A DNA stretch of 40,971 bases. Source: Xanthomonas pisi DSM 18956. GTDB lineage: Bacteria > Pseudomonadota > Gammaproteobacteria > Xanthomonadales > Xanthomonadaceae. The notes under the pieces were generated by a model. It was not told the origin of the DNA. It worked only from the letters and a program-made list of their open reading frames with translations, and did not search any database. Positions 8,634-16,740 of the stretch are shown one piece after another; the first letter of the stretch is position 1; each line of letters opens with the position of its first letter. A program made the position numbers and the translations under genes. The stretch spans positions 1 through 40,971 of the forward strand of contig NZ_JPLE01000044.1 in NCBI RefSeq assembly GCF_001010415.1, written 5' to 3'.

Positions 8634-10151
8634 GTGACCCAGGCCAGGATTCGCAAGGTTGTCATCGCCGGTGGCGGCACCGCCGGCTGGATCGCGGCCT
8701 GCGCGTTGTCGCATCAGTTCCGCGACTTGCTGGACATCACCCTGGTCGAGTCCGATCAGATCGCCACCGTGGGGGTGGGCGAGTCCACGGTGCCGCCCAT
8801 CCGCACCTTCCACCGGTTCCTGCAGATCGACGAACAGGAGTTTCTGCGCGCGGTGGCCGGCACGTTCAAGTTGTCGATCTCCTTCGAGCATTGGCGCCGG
8901 CAGGGCGAGCGCTATATCCACCCGTTCGGCATTACCGGCCAGAGCACCCTGGTGTGCGCCTTCCATCATCTGTGGCTGGAAAGTCAGCGCCGCGGCATGT
9001 CCGGCGCATTTGGCGATTACTGCCTTGAGACGGTTGCCTCGCGCGTGGACCGCTTCGCGCTGCCGCGCGAGCCAGCCGTCAACTACGCCTACCATCTGGA
9101 TGCGGCGCTGTACGCACGATTCCTGCGCACGCGCAGCGAGGCGCACGGAGTCACGCGTGTCGAAGGCAGGATCCAGCAGGTGACGCTGCAGCCCGATAGC
9201 GGCGATGTGGCCGCGCTGGTGCTGGAAGACGGCCAGGTGATCGAAGGCGACCTGTTCATCGATTGCACGGGCTTCCGTGGCCTGTTGATCGAGCAGACCC
9301 TGCACACCGGCTACGAGGACTGGAGCCACTGGCTGCCGTGCGACCGCGCGGTGGCGGTGCAGACCGAGGCAGTGGGCCCGCCGGTGCCGTATACGCGCGC
9401 CATCGCGCATGAGGCGGGCTGGCGCTGGCATATTCCCTTGCAACATCGCGTTGGCAATGGGTTGGTGTTCTCCAGCCAGCACATGTCCGATGACCAGGCG
9501 CACGCCAAACTGCTGCGCGACACTGCCGCAACCCCGGTCAAGGACCCGTGGATGGTGCCGTTCCGTACCGGGCGACGGCTCAAGGCCTGGAACAGGAATG
9601 TGGTCTCGCTGGGCCTGGCCAGCGGCTTTATCGAGCCGCTTGAATCCACCAGCATCCATCTCACCATTGCCGCGGTGGTACGGCTGATCACCCTGTTCCC
9701 GGCCGATGGCATCGCACCATCGCAGGTCGAGGTCTTCAACGACATCAGCCGCGCCGAGATGGAGCACGTGCGCGATTTCGTCATCTTGCATTACCACGCG
9801 ACCCAGCGCGACGAGCCGCTGTGGCAGCAGTGCCGCGACATGGAATTGCCCGAATCGCTGCGCCTGCGCCTGCGTGCCTGGCGCGAGCGCGCGCACGCCT
9901 GGCAAGGCACCGACGAACTGTTTCGCGTGGATTCCTGGACGCACGTGCTGCTGGGGCAGGGGATCGTGCCGCAGCAGCATCATCCGCTGGCGGCCGCAGT
10001 GTCTGATGCCGACCTGCGTCGCCTGCTGGATGGCATTGCGCAGCCGATCCAGCGCGTGGTGGAACACATGCCGTCGCAGCAAGCGTTTATCGAGCGCTAT
10101 TGCCAGGCGGGCGAACAGGTATGGGGTGGACGCAGTCGGGTGGCGATGTAG
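8634..10151 (+). CDS. Flavin-dependent tryptophan-halogenase-family protein
   Basis: 505-aa FAD-dependent halogenase-like protein. The GTG at 8634 is preferred because CAGGAG lies seven bases upstream; the frame continues to 8607 without a good start. The FAD-binding GGGTAGW is at residues 13-19. The Lys that forms the haloamine in PrnA/RebH (K79) is at residue 79 in GTFKLSISF. The diagnostic WxWxIP appears as WRWHIP at 263-268, and the loop GFIEPLESTSIHL near 331-343 carries the Glu-Ser pair of the active site. All catalytic hallmarks are therefore intact. Flavin halogenases normally need a separate flavin reductase; none is encoded nearby. Related halogenases from X. campestris receptor loci have been reported to brominate free indoles in vitro, so the family name does not prove tryptophan as substrate. 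It is the last gene of the SapC-cupin-halogenase string. Confidence 0.9.
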   Translation: MTQARIRKVVIAGGGTAGWIAACALSHQFRDLLDITLVESDQIATVGVGESTVPPIRTFHRFLQIDEQEFLRAVAGTFKLSISFEHWRRQGERYIHPFGITGQSTLVCAFHHLWLESQRRGMSGAFGDYCLETVASRVDRFALPREPAVNYAYHLDAALYARFLRTRSEAHGVTRVEGRIQQVTLQPDSGDVAALVLEDGQVIEGDLFIDCTGFRGLLIEQTLHTGYEDWSHWLPCDRAVAVQTEAVGPPVPYTRAIAHEAGWRWHIPLQHRVGNGLVFSSQHMSDDQAHAKLLRDTAATPVKDPWMVPFRTGRRLKAWNRNVVSLGLASGFIEPLESTSIHLTIAAVVRLITLFPADGIAPSQVEVFNDISRAEMEHVRDFVILHYHATQRDEPLWQQCRDMELPESLRLRLRAWRERAHAWQGTDELFRVDSWTHVLLGQGIVPQQHHPLAAAVSDADLRRLLDGIAQPIQRVVEHMPSQQAFIERYCQAGEQVWGGRSRVAM

Positions 10152-10468
10152 GACTGCGCAGTGCGCTTTAGCCACCCCTGAAGGCGCCGGCCGCCCCAGG
10201 CAAACGTCACGACATCAAGACGCTCGGGTGTGCCGCGTTTTTAGGAGTGCCGGGAATCGTGGTAATTGATCCGGAAACCACACTGCCTGCAGGGCGCTGC
10301 CTACTCGGCCGAGCGCAGCAGTGCCGCCGGACCATGATAGACACGCCTGCACTTCGGCATGGGCTGCGCAGAAACGGCAGCGCCGTCGACACGATGCCGA
10401 TCTGGATTCCGTGTCGACCCAAGACATGCGCGACATTGGTCCACCTGCATGCTGCAACGCTCTGCCGG
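10152..10468. other. Convergent intergenic stretch
   Basis: 317 bases between the convergent halogenase and metallo-beta-lactamase-fold genes. No gene and no strong terminator hairpin could be identified; a run of five T occurs near 10239 without a good preceding stem. Confidence 0.4.
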
Positions 10469-11461
10469 CTACAGCCGCATCAAATCCTTGCCCACCACAA
10501 TCGGCCCGGCGTAGTGCTTGCGTGCGCCGTCGCTCCACATCGCATCGGTGATGGATGGATCGCCGCCGGGGACAAAATGAGTGAGTACCAGCAGTTTCGC
10601 ATCGGCGGCAGCGGCGATCCGTCCCACCTCTTCGCTGGTGGAATGGCTCTTGAGCAGATGGTCCAGCAAGGTGGGGGCGTTGTCGTTGGTCTTGAGCATG
10701 CGTTCCAGCGCGGGCAGATACATCACTTCATGCACCAGGACATCGGTGTCCCTGGCGAACTCGGCCAACGCCGGCAGGTAGCGGGTATCGCCGGAGAACA
10801 CCACCGTGCGGTCGCGGGACTGGAAGCGATAGGCGAAGGCGGGCTTGAGCGTGTAGTGGGCCACCAGCGTGGCGGTGACCGTGACCTGATCGTTCTGCAA
10901 CACGGTGCAGGCCTGGTCGAACTCGTGCACGTGGATGAGCTGCTTGAACGGCGGGCGGCCTTCCTCGCGGATGCGTGCCTGGATGTCGATGCCGTTCATC
11001 TCGACGAACGCATCCACCATCGGGCCGATGCCCGGTGGCCCATACAGATGCACCGGCGTCTGCAAGCCGCTGGCCCAGGCCAGCCACACCACATTGAGCA
11101 GGTCGGCGTTGTGATCGGAATGATGATGGGTCAGGAAAATATCGCGCAGTGCGGGCAGCCGGATGCCGGCCTTGGCCAGTTGCTGGGCGACACCGTTGCC
11201 GCAATCGATCAGGTACGGCTGGCCGTCGATCATCAACGCATTGGCCGCCGCCGCGCGCAGCGGCGAGGGTGTCGGCCCGCCCTTGGTGCCGAGCAGCACC
11301 AGCACGCTGCCCTTGGCCGGGAAGGGAGCAGGCGCCGCGCCGTTGCTTGCAGCGTTCTTGCGGGGAGTGGCGGCGAGTTGGCCGGACGCCAGCAGCGCGC
11401 CGGCACTGAGTGCGGTCTGGAGCACACCGCGGCGGCTACGGAGCTTGGTCAAGGCGGTCAT
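10469..11461 (-). CDS. Tat-exported metallo-beta-lactamase-fold hydrolase
   Basis: 330-aa metallo-hydrolase. The metal motif is HHHSDH at residues 112-117 (HxHxDH), with later ligands likely in FSGDTRY and LTHFVPGGD. The overall layout resembles RNase Z/arylsulfatase-like members of the fold. The N-terminus MTALTKLRSRRGVLQTALSA has a twin-arginine motif (SRRGVLQ) followed by a hydrophobic stretch ending in AxA-like residues, so it is probably exported folded to the periplasm. The ATG at 11461 places the RR at residues 10-11 and has GGAA upstream; a GTG at 11512 would add 17 residues and cannot be excluded. It is convergent with the halogenase gene. The substrate is not predictable; the fold favours phosphoester, sulfate-ester or lactone bonds. 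Confidence 0.85.
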   Translation of the reverse strand: MTALTKLRSRRGVLQTALSAGALLASGQLAATPRKNAASNGAAPAPFPAKGSVLVLLGTKGGPTPSPLRAAAANALMIDGQPYLIDCGNGVAQQLAKAGIRLPALRDIFLTHHHSDHNADLLNVVWLAWASGLQTPVHLYGPPGIGPMVDAFVEMNGIDIQARIREEGRPPFKQLIHVHEFDQACTVLQNDQVTVTATLVAHYTLKPAFAYRFQSRDRTVVFSGDTRYLPALAEFARDTDVLVHEVMYLPALERMLKTNDNAPTLLDHLLKSHSTSEEVGRIAAAADAKLLVLTHFVPGGDPSITDAMWSDGARKHYAGPIVVGKDLMRL

Positions 11462-11528
11462 CGCGGTTCCGGGAGACTGGGCAGGGCTGCATGTCGGCAA
11501 CGATTGAAACACCTCGCTCCGGCACGAC

Positions 11529-11936
11529 TCAACGTTGTCTTGCTACAAAATCACGCAGCGCTGGCGAGCGATAGAACGCCATGCATTGCGCAAAGATCCT
11601 GGTGAACGGCCCGCGGCGTGCTTCGTCCTTCATCGGCACCTCGCCGCGGTGGTAGTCCGCCGTCTGTTGCGCGACAAAGGCCTGTAAACCTGCGGTAGCG
11701 CCAGGCTTGGCATTATCCAGTGCGTAGGTGGTGAGCAGATACGAGCGGTCGCGCAGTTGGTCGGACTCCAGCCGGCCGCTGCGTTCGTAGTTCTGGTCCA
11801 GGCACAGCTGCAATGCGTAGGCCTTGACGTCCTCGGTGGCGGCCGGCGTCGCCGCCATCGCGGCAGTGGAGACCGCGGACACTGCGACAAGCAGCACCGC
11901 GGTGACGGCACGGCGACAGCGATGGTAGGCGGACAT
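11529..11936 (-). CDS. Periplasmic protein resembling T6SS amidase immunity protein Tai4
   Basis: Small exported protein of 135 aa. MSAYHRCRRAVTAVLLVAVS followed by an Ala-rich AMAA region is a signal peptide, and AGGA lies six bases before the ATG at 11936. The mature part is helical, with Cys45 in LQLCLDQNY and Cys118 in FAQCMAFYRSPALRDFV. The C-terminal pattern Cys-x2-hydrophobic-Tyr-x-Ser-x2-Leu-x2-hydrophobic-Val resembles Tai4, the periplasmic immunity protein against the Tae4 peptidoglycan amidase of type VI secretion, as does the paired-Cys layout. I recognise this by eye only. No T6SS gene and no Tae4-like amidase occurs in the window, so it would be an orphan. It is encoded 67 bases upstream of the metallo-hydrolase start and could be co-transcribed with it. 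Alternative: an unrelated small helical periplasmic protein. Confidence 0.65.
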   Translation of the reverse strand: MSAYHRCRRAVTAVLLVAVSAVSTAAMAATPAATEDVKAYALQLCLDQNYERSGRLESDQLRDRSYLLTTYALDNAKPGATAGLQAFVAQQTADYHRGEVPMKDEARRGPFTRIFAQCMAFYRSPALRDFVARQR

Positions 11937-12405
11937 GCCGATCCTGATGATGGAAGGTGCTTGCAGTCTGCAGGATCGCGCTGCGCTTTGCTCGCTTGAA
12001 CGTACTTCGAACTTGGCGGGGCATGCCAGCGTGTGGTGGCATGGCAGCGTCGGTCGGCAGCCACCAGAGCGTGCGCTTACACGGCACGCGACGCTGCGCG
12101 TCGTGGCGGCGGCTGGCACAACGTAGCGCGCAGCCGTCAGGTGGGTGTGGACCGCGCGGAAGAACCGGCGTGTACGCATGCTCCATGCCGCACCGAGCAA
12201 CGACCACGCCCGCCTGGCGGTGAGCACTGTCGTGCTGTCGGCTGCGCTGGGTGAAGCGATTCGGTATCCGCACCCTGTCGCCCAACCTCCAGCCAGGGAG
12301 CGCACCCGGCTATCCCGGGCGCTGCAGTGGCGGCCTCGCAGACGCTTGCCGCCGTGCAGGCGAGTACGCATAGTGCTGCACCATCGAACCCGGAGCGTCG
12401 CGGCC
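11937..12405. other. Divergent intergenic stretch carrying repeat copy B
   Basis: 469 bases between the divergent Tai4-like gene and a secreted-protein gene. It contains the 94-nt repeat copy B (12140-12233). Open frames here on both strands overlap the repeat and have no domain or translation signal. The promoters of both flanking genes must lie here, but no confident -35/-10 pair was found. Confidence 0.5.
12140..12233 (+). repeat. Dispersed 94-nt intergenic repeat, copy B
   Basis: Plus-strand copy of the element whose minus-strand copy is at 2381-2474; about 79% identical over 94 bases without gaps by hand alignment. The similarity extends a few bases further left (GCCGTC) with a 3-nt gap. 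Confidence 0.7.
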
Positions 12406-13200
12406 ATGGATCTGCGCAACACCACCACGCAGGCCAGGTGCCGCCGCTACGCATGCCGGGCCACGGCGCTGACGTTGCTGTTGTCGTCGCAGGCACAGGC
12501 CTGGCATCCGCAGTATCCGCCCTGGTCGCGGCCGCCCATTGGCTCGGAGTGCAGCGTGGACGCGCTACCTGCCGTGGAAGACAGCGTGCAGTGGGAGGGC
12601 GTGACCCACTTCCGCGATGCAGACACCGTGCTTGCCCTGGACAATCGCGGTGCAGCACCGATGTTGCAGGTGCAGGATGCAGCCGGACGCCTCCTGCTGC
12701 CAGCGGTCGAATTGGGTGGTGGGCTGATGGGTTTCCATGGCGTGGAGCGGGTGGATCTCAATGGCGACCATCGTCCGGATTACGTGGTGACCCTGGGCAG
12801 TGGCGGCGTCGGTCTGGCAGGCGGCAATGCGTGGCGTACCGTGGTGTTGTCGCAGGTCGATCACTACCGCGCCCTGCGTGTGCCCACGCACGAACCCACT
12901 CCCGACGACTACCGGCGCGTGCCACGGCAGGGTGGGTGTGCATTGCTGCAGCTGTCGGTCATCACCGCCAGTCCGTCGGCGACCCGCGACCATCGCTGGC
13001 ATACGTTCTGGGTGTATCGGTTGATGCGGTTTGAGGGTGCTCGCGCAATCGAGGCGAGCCGCGCGTTGCCGGGTCTGCCGAACTGGATTCTGTACACGCA
13101 TCGCACCGGCAACAGCAGCCCGACCACGCGATTGCGCGATGCCAGCAAGAGACGGTTGTGGAACGACCCATCGCGGGAGCGCATCACCGCATTGCCGTGA
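12406..13200 (+). CDS. Secreted protein of unknown function
   Basis: 264-aa protein I do not recognise. The N-terminus MDLRNTTTQARCRRYACRAT followed by a hydrophobic LTLLLSSQAQA-W is a signal peptide ending in an AxA site. The ATG at 12406 is chosen because it begins this signal peptide and has GGAG ten bases upstream; the frame stays open leftward into the repeat. The mature part begins with Trp/Pro-rich WHPQYPPWSRPP. A segment VERVDLNGDHRPDYVV near residue 118 resembles an FG-GAP/calcium-binding Asp pattern, suggesting a small beta-propeller-like or Ca-binding element. Two Cys (SECSVD and GGCALL) could pair. It is divergent from the Tai4-like gene and convergent with the serine protease. 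No function is assigned. Confidence 0.72.
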   Translation: MDLRNTTTQARCRRYACRATALTLLLSSQAQAWHPQYPPWSRPPIGSECSVDALPAVEDSVQWEGVTHFRDADTVLALDNRGAAPMLQVQDAAGRLLLPAVELGGGLMGFHGVERVDLNGDHRPDYVVTLGSGGVGLAGGNAWRTVVLSQVDHYRALRVPTHEPTPDDYRRVPRQGGCALLQLSVITASPSATRDHRWHTFWVYRLMRFEGARAIEASRALPGLPNWILYTHRTGNSSPTTRLRDASKRRLWNDPSRERITALP

Positions 13201-13267
13201 TTGCGCCAGGCACGACGCTGCGCATGTCGATCATGCAGGTGGCGGTGCGCAGGCTCGCGCCGCCTGA

Positions 13268-13295
13268 CGTGGCAGGCGCTCTCACGCCTGCCACG
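13268..13295. terminator. Perfect hairpin between convergent genes
   Basis: CGTGGCAGGCG (13268-13278) and CGCCTGCCACG (13285-13295) pair over 11 bp with a 6-nt loop. The hairpin sits between the stop codons of two convergent genes (13200 and 13320), the expected place for a bidirectional terminator. There is no T-tract on either strand. Confidence 0.55.
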
Positions 13296-13319
13296 CCTTG
13301 CTCGACAACGCCTGGACGC

Positions 13320-14717
13320 TTACTGCCCGAAGAAGGTCGAGATCGACGAATACACGTCGGAGAAGCGTGAGTAGTAATCCGGATCGGTCTGTGCGCTGCA
13401 GAACGAATAGCCGCCGTACAGGCCGCCGCGCAGCTGATACGCACCGCCACTGGCGATGGTGAACAGCCCCGAGCCGGACGAGCCGCCTTCGGTGACGCCG
13501 TCGTTCCAGACCACGCGATACAACGGGCTCTTGCCGTCGATGGAGGTATTCAGCGCGTTCACGGTACCCAGCGAGTACTTCTTGACGTCGCCCGACGGGT
13601 GGTGGATGCCCACGATCGAGGTGCTGGTGGATGCGATCGCCGCGCTGTTCCAGGCGGCATAGAACGCGCCGCTCGGCGGTGCGGTCTTCAGTTCCAGCAG
13701 CGCGGTGTCGCGCGTGGTGTTGGCATGGCGCAGGAACGCGCCGCCGGTGAGCGTTGTGGCCTGCGAACTGGCGGTGTTGCCGTTGCAGCTGGCCGCGTCG
13801 TAGAACCAGTAGGTCTGCAACGTATTGGCCACCGTCTGGGTGCTGATGCAGTGCGCCGCGGTCCAGAACAGATTGCGCTTGGGCGTGTTGGTGTTGTTGA
13901 GCAGGGTTCCCGTGCACAGGAACGACCCCTGGCTGGTGGTGAACACCATGCGCGCCACTGCCTTTGCGGCACTGGTGAAGCCTGCGGTGGGATTGGCGCG
14001 GCACACGATATCGTTCTGGCAGGAATCGCTTTCGCCGATGGCGATGGTCATCATGTCGCGCGGGCTGGCGGTGGGGCTGATATCCAGATGCGACAGTTGC
14101 GGAACGCTGAGGCTGAAGTTCTCCGGGTACAGGCCCGCCGGCAGCGACAGTTCGACCAGCAGGTTTTCGCCGCTCACCGTCGGCGACCAGCCGATCGCAT
14201 CGCCGGTGCCAACGAAGCTGGCGCCGGATTGTTCGAACACGCGGCCGTCGTCGCCGGCAAAACGCAGCGTCACCCTGGACGGGTCGCCCGGTTTTGCGCC
14301 GGCGCCACGCAGCACCAATGCCGCACGCAACGATGCGGCCTGCGCCGAGCCCAGCTTCAAGGTGGCAACGCGCGAGCCGTCGCCAGCCATTTGCCAATCG
14401 AGCTTGGCCAGGTTGACCAAGGGCTGCGCAAGCGCGCGCGAAAAGCCGATCTGCAGCGGCTGCCCATGCTTGACCTGCGCAATGCGGCGCTCACGCACGG
14501 CGCCGAGTTCCTTGCTGCTCGGGGCAGCCAGTTGTGCCACGCGCGTTGGCATGATGCCGCCGCGCAGGCTGGCCGACTGCAACGTCGCCGCGCCGAGCTT
14601 GGCGGCCTGCGGCGCACTACTCACCGGTGCGGCATCCATTTCGGTGGGCGGCGCAGCCAGCGCAGCGCCGGACACAGCAGAGAGCAGCGCGAGGTACAAC
14701 GCATTCTTGCGATTCAT
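13320..14717 (-). CDS. Secreted trypsin-like serine endopeptidase (Lys-C/Arg-C type)
   Basis: 465-aa preproenzyme. A signal peptide (MNRKNALYLALLSAVSGAAL, then AAP) is followed by a propeptide of about 200 residues and a chymotrypsin-fold domain. The catalytic His is in FWTAAHC near residue 288, and the nucleophile is Ser414 in EGGSSGSGLF, where the usual GDSGGP is replaced as in lysyl endopeptidases. Several Cys (SCQNDIVC, FLC, AAHC, SFC) suit the disulfide pattern of Achromobacter/Lysobacter Lys-C and Xanthomonas endoproteinase Arg-C proteins. AAGGA lies seven bases before the ATG at 14717. The product is probably an extracellular protease exported by Sec and then type II secretion; that route is inferred from the family. 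Lys versus Arg specificity cannot be decided by eye. Confidence 0.9.
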   Translation of the reverse strand: MNRKNALYLALLSAVSGAALAAPPTEMDAAPVSSAPQAAKLGAATLQSASLRGGIMPTRVAQLAAPSSKELGAVRERRIAQVKHGQPLQIGFSRALAQPLVNLAKLDWQMAGDGSRVATLKLGSAQAASLRAALVLRGAGAKPGDPSRVTLRFAGDDGRVFEQSGASFVGTGDAIGWSPTVSGENLLVELSLPAGLYPENFSLSVPQLSHLDISPTASPRDMMTIAIGESDSCQNDIVCRANPTAGFTSAAKAVARMVFTTSQGSFLCTGTLLNNTNTPKRNLFWTAAHCISTQTVANTLQTYWFYDAASCNGNTASSQATTLTGGAFLRHANTTRDTALLELKTAPPSGAFYAAWNSAAIASTSTSIVGIHHPSGDVKKYSLGTVNALNTSIDGKSPLYRVVWNDGVTEGGSSGSGLFTIASGGAYQLRGGLYGGYSFCSAQTDPDYYSRFSDVYSSISTFFGQ

Positions 14718-15170
14718 GGGTAGTCCTTCTCGTCAGGGAACGGCAGGCTGCGGCGGGGGCCACAACCCGCGGCGCCATCGTTGGCGCCGAACGAGACTAG
14801 CGAATGTTTACAACTGAATATGTGCTGAAAATCTCGTTCAGAGATGGGCGATCAAGGAAAATACAATCGCTTTCGCACACATCCATGCGTTGCGTCGCAT
14901 GCGCGATGGGTGCAGCACTACCGCGCTGGCGCCTACCTGGCACACGAGCACGCCTGCGTGCATGTCGCTGGTCGAGCGGCACGTTAGGAAGACTGGCAAC
15001 GCGATCACGCAGGTGGATGAAACAGACGCGTGTGGTCATGCAACACCGCATGCGGCGTTCGAGCAGGCGGTTGATGGTTGCAGGCGCCACGCAGGATCCG
15101 GCGCGCACGGGCACGCGCGCAGGCTGGCGGCCAACTGCCCGCGCATGCGCTCAAGGCCGTGCGCGTCGCG
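14718..15170. other. Gene-free stretch upstream of the serine protease
   Basis: 453 bases between the permease (ending at 15171, minus) and the protease start. An AT-rich segment at about 14808-14880 stands out from the GC-rich surroundings and probably holds the protease promoter on the minus strand; no clear hexamer pair was picked. No gene is supported. Confidence 0.45.
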
Positions 15171-16553
15171 CTATTCCAGTGCGTCGCTGGCGCGGAACTC
15201 GGTCGAGCGGCCACTGAGTTTCAGGAACGCCAACACGCCCAATCCCACCATCATCCATGCGCTGCCGCCCAGCTGCGCATGCCGGTCGGCGTTGATCAAT
15301 ACATAGGCCAGGATCACGATGCCGATCAGCGGAACCACGCCATGCAGCACTCTGCGGCCCTGGCTGCGAAAGTGCCAGAGCACCGCGATATGCAACAGCA
15401 CGAAGGCAGTCAGCGCACCGACGTTGCACAGCGACGACAGCAGCGCGATCTGCCCGACGAACAGTTCCCCCAGCACCATGCTCAACGCTGCAACCAGCAG
15501 GATGGCACGCTGCGGCACGCCGGTGCGTGGATGGATGTAGCGCAGGAAGGCCGGCAGCTGGCGGTCGCGCGCCATGGCAAACAGCAGCCGCGAGGTTGCC
15601 GCCTGCGCCACCAATGAGTTGGCGATTGCCGCACTGATCGCCACCGTCAGCGCAATGACGATCTGCAGCCACGGCCCGGCGATCAACCGGCCGATCTCGA
15701 AGAACGCATCGTTGGATGCCTGCGCGCTTGGGTAACGCTGCAGATCCGGCTGCAGCAATGCGGCCAGCCAGGTCTGCAGCACGAACAGGCCCGCCACCAG
15801 CACCAAGGCCAGCAAGGTGGCGCGGCCCACCACGCGGTTGCCACCACGCGCTTCTTCCGACAGCGTGGAGATTGCATCGAAGCCCAGAAACGACACCACC
15901 GCCACCGACAACGCGCTGAAGATCAGCTGTGGCGAGAACGCCTGCGGGTTGTAGAACGGGCGCAGGTTCCAGTGCGCACCGTTGACGCCGCGCTGGATGG
16001 CCAGCGTCGCCAGCACCACGAACACCGCCAACACCACCAGCTGCGCAAACAGGAAAAACCGATTCGCCCGTGCCGTCGTTTCGATGCCGCGCAGATTGAC
16101 CACGGTATTGAGCACCACGAAGAACGCGATCCATGCCGGCTGCGGCACCGCCGGCAACACGTTGTGCATGGCGTTGGCGCCAACCACGTAGAGCAGGGTG
16201 GGCACCAGCAGGTAATCGAGCAGGATCGCCCAGCCGGCCAGAAAGCCCATGCCGCTGCTCAAGCCACGGCCGACGTACGCGTACACCGAGCCGGCCACCG
16301 GGAACGCCTGCGACATCTGCTGGTAGCTCAGGGCGGTGAACAGCATCGCCACGAAGCCGACCAGATACGTCAGTGGCACCATGCCCGCACTGATGTCGAA
16401 CACGCCACCGAAGATCGAAAACGGCGCGGTCGGCACCATGGACACCAGGCCGTAGATCAGCAGATCCTTCAGCGTGAGCTGGCGCCTGAGTTCCTGCGCG
16501 TAGCCAAAGCGTTCCAGCGCGGCCGCATCGTCGCGGCGTGGTGTCTCGGTCAT
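15171..16553 (-). CDS. APC-superfamily amino-acid/polyamine permease
   Basis: 460-aa inner-membrane permease with about 12 hydrophobic helices. The first-helix region LLIYGLVSMVPTAPFSIFGG and the GxxFPVAGSVYAYVGRGLSS-like segment are typical of APC proteins, as is the conserved SFLGFDAISTLSEEARGG. The start at 16553 (MTETPRRDDAAALERFGYAQ) leaves a normal short cytoplasmic N-terminus; the frame extends further upstream without support. The sequence around helix 1 resembles the PuuP-type putrescine group, but the substrate is not certain. It is divergent from the LuxR solo with 187 bases between the start codons, so a shared control region is likely. Uptake of amino acids or amines would fit the peptidase gene on the other side of the regulator. 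Confidence 0.88.
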   Translation of the reverse strand: MTETPRRDDAAALERFGYAQELRRQLTLKDLLIYGLVSMVPTAPFSIFGGVFDISAGMVPLTYLVGFVAMLFTALSYQQMSQAFPVAGSVYAYVGRGLSSGMGFLAGWAILLDYLLVPTLLYVVGANAMHNVLPAVPQPAWIAFFVVLNTVVNLRGIETTARANRFFLFAQLVVLAVFVVLATLAIQRGVNGAHWNLRPFYNPQAFSPQLIFSALSVAVVSFLGFDAISTLSEEARGGNRVVGRATLLALVLVAGLFVLQTWLAALLQPDLQRYPSAQASNDAFFEIGRLIAGPWLQIVIALTVAISAAIANSLVAQAATSRLLFAMARDRQLPAFLRYIHPRTGVPQRAILLVAALSMVLGELFVGQIALLSSLCNVGALTAFVLLHIAVLWHFRSQGRRVLHGVVPLIGIVILAYVLINADRHAQLGGSAWMMVGLGVLAFLKLSGRSTEFRASDALE

Positions 16554-16697
16554 GCAGGTGTCCGCTGTGAGGAAGGCACGTTCAGCGCGGGCGCGCGGTC
16601 CGGGGGAGCCGATGCTGCGCTGCAGCTGTGTGACCAGCATTGTGACGATAATGTGGCCGACAAGCCCATCCATTGGTAAAAGTGCTAGGTTTTCCGT

Positions 16698-16714
16698 GCT
16701 GGATGTCATCCAGC
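16698..16714. promoter_or_regulatory. 17-bp perfect palindrome before the LuxR solo
   Basis: GCTGGATG-T-CATCCAGC is a perfect inverted repeat with a one-base centre, ending 26 bases before the LuxR start codon, in the region shared with the divergent permease. It could be an operator for an unknown regulator or a hairpin near the ribosome-binding site. It does not resemble a lux box. Confidence 0.4.
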
Positions 16715-16740
16715 GGCGTCAACCGCGACCAAGGACCCCC

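Noticed and set aside
9427..9444. TGGCAT...TTGC as a sigma-54 promoter
   Set aside because: Spacing is off by one, it lies inside the halogenase coding sequence, and no gene begins after it.
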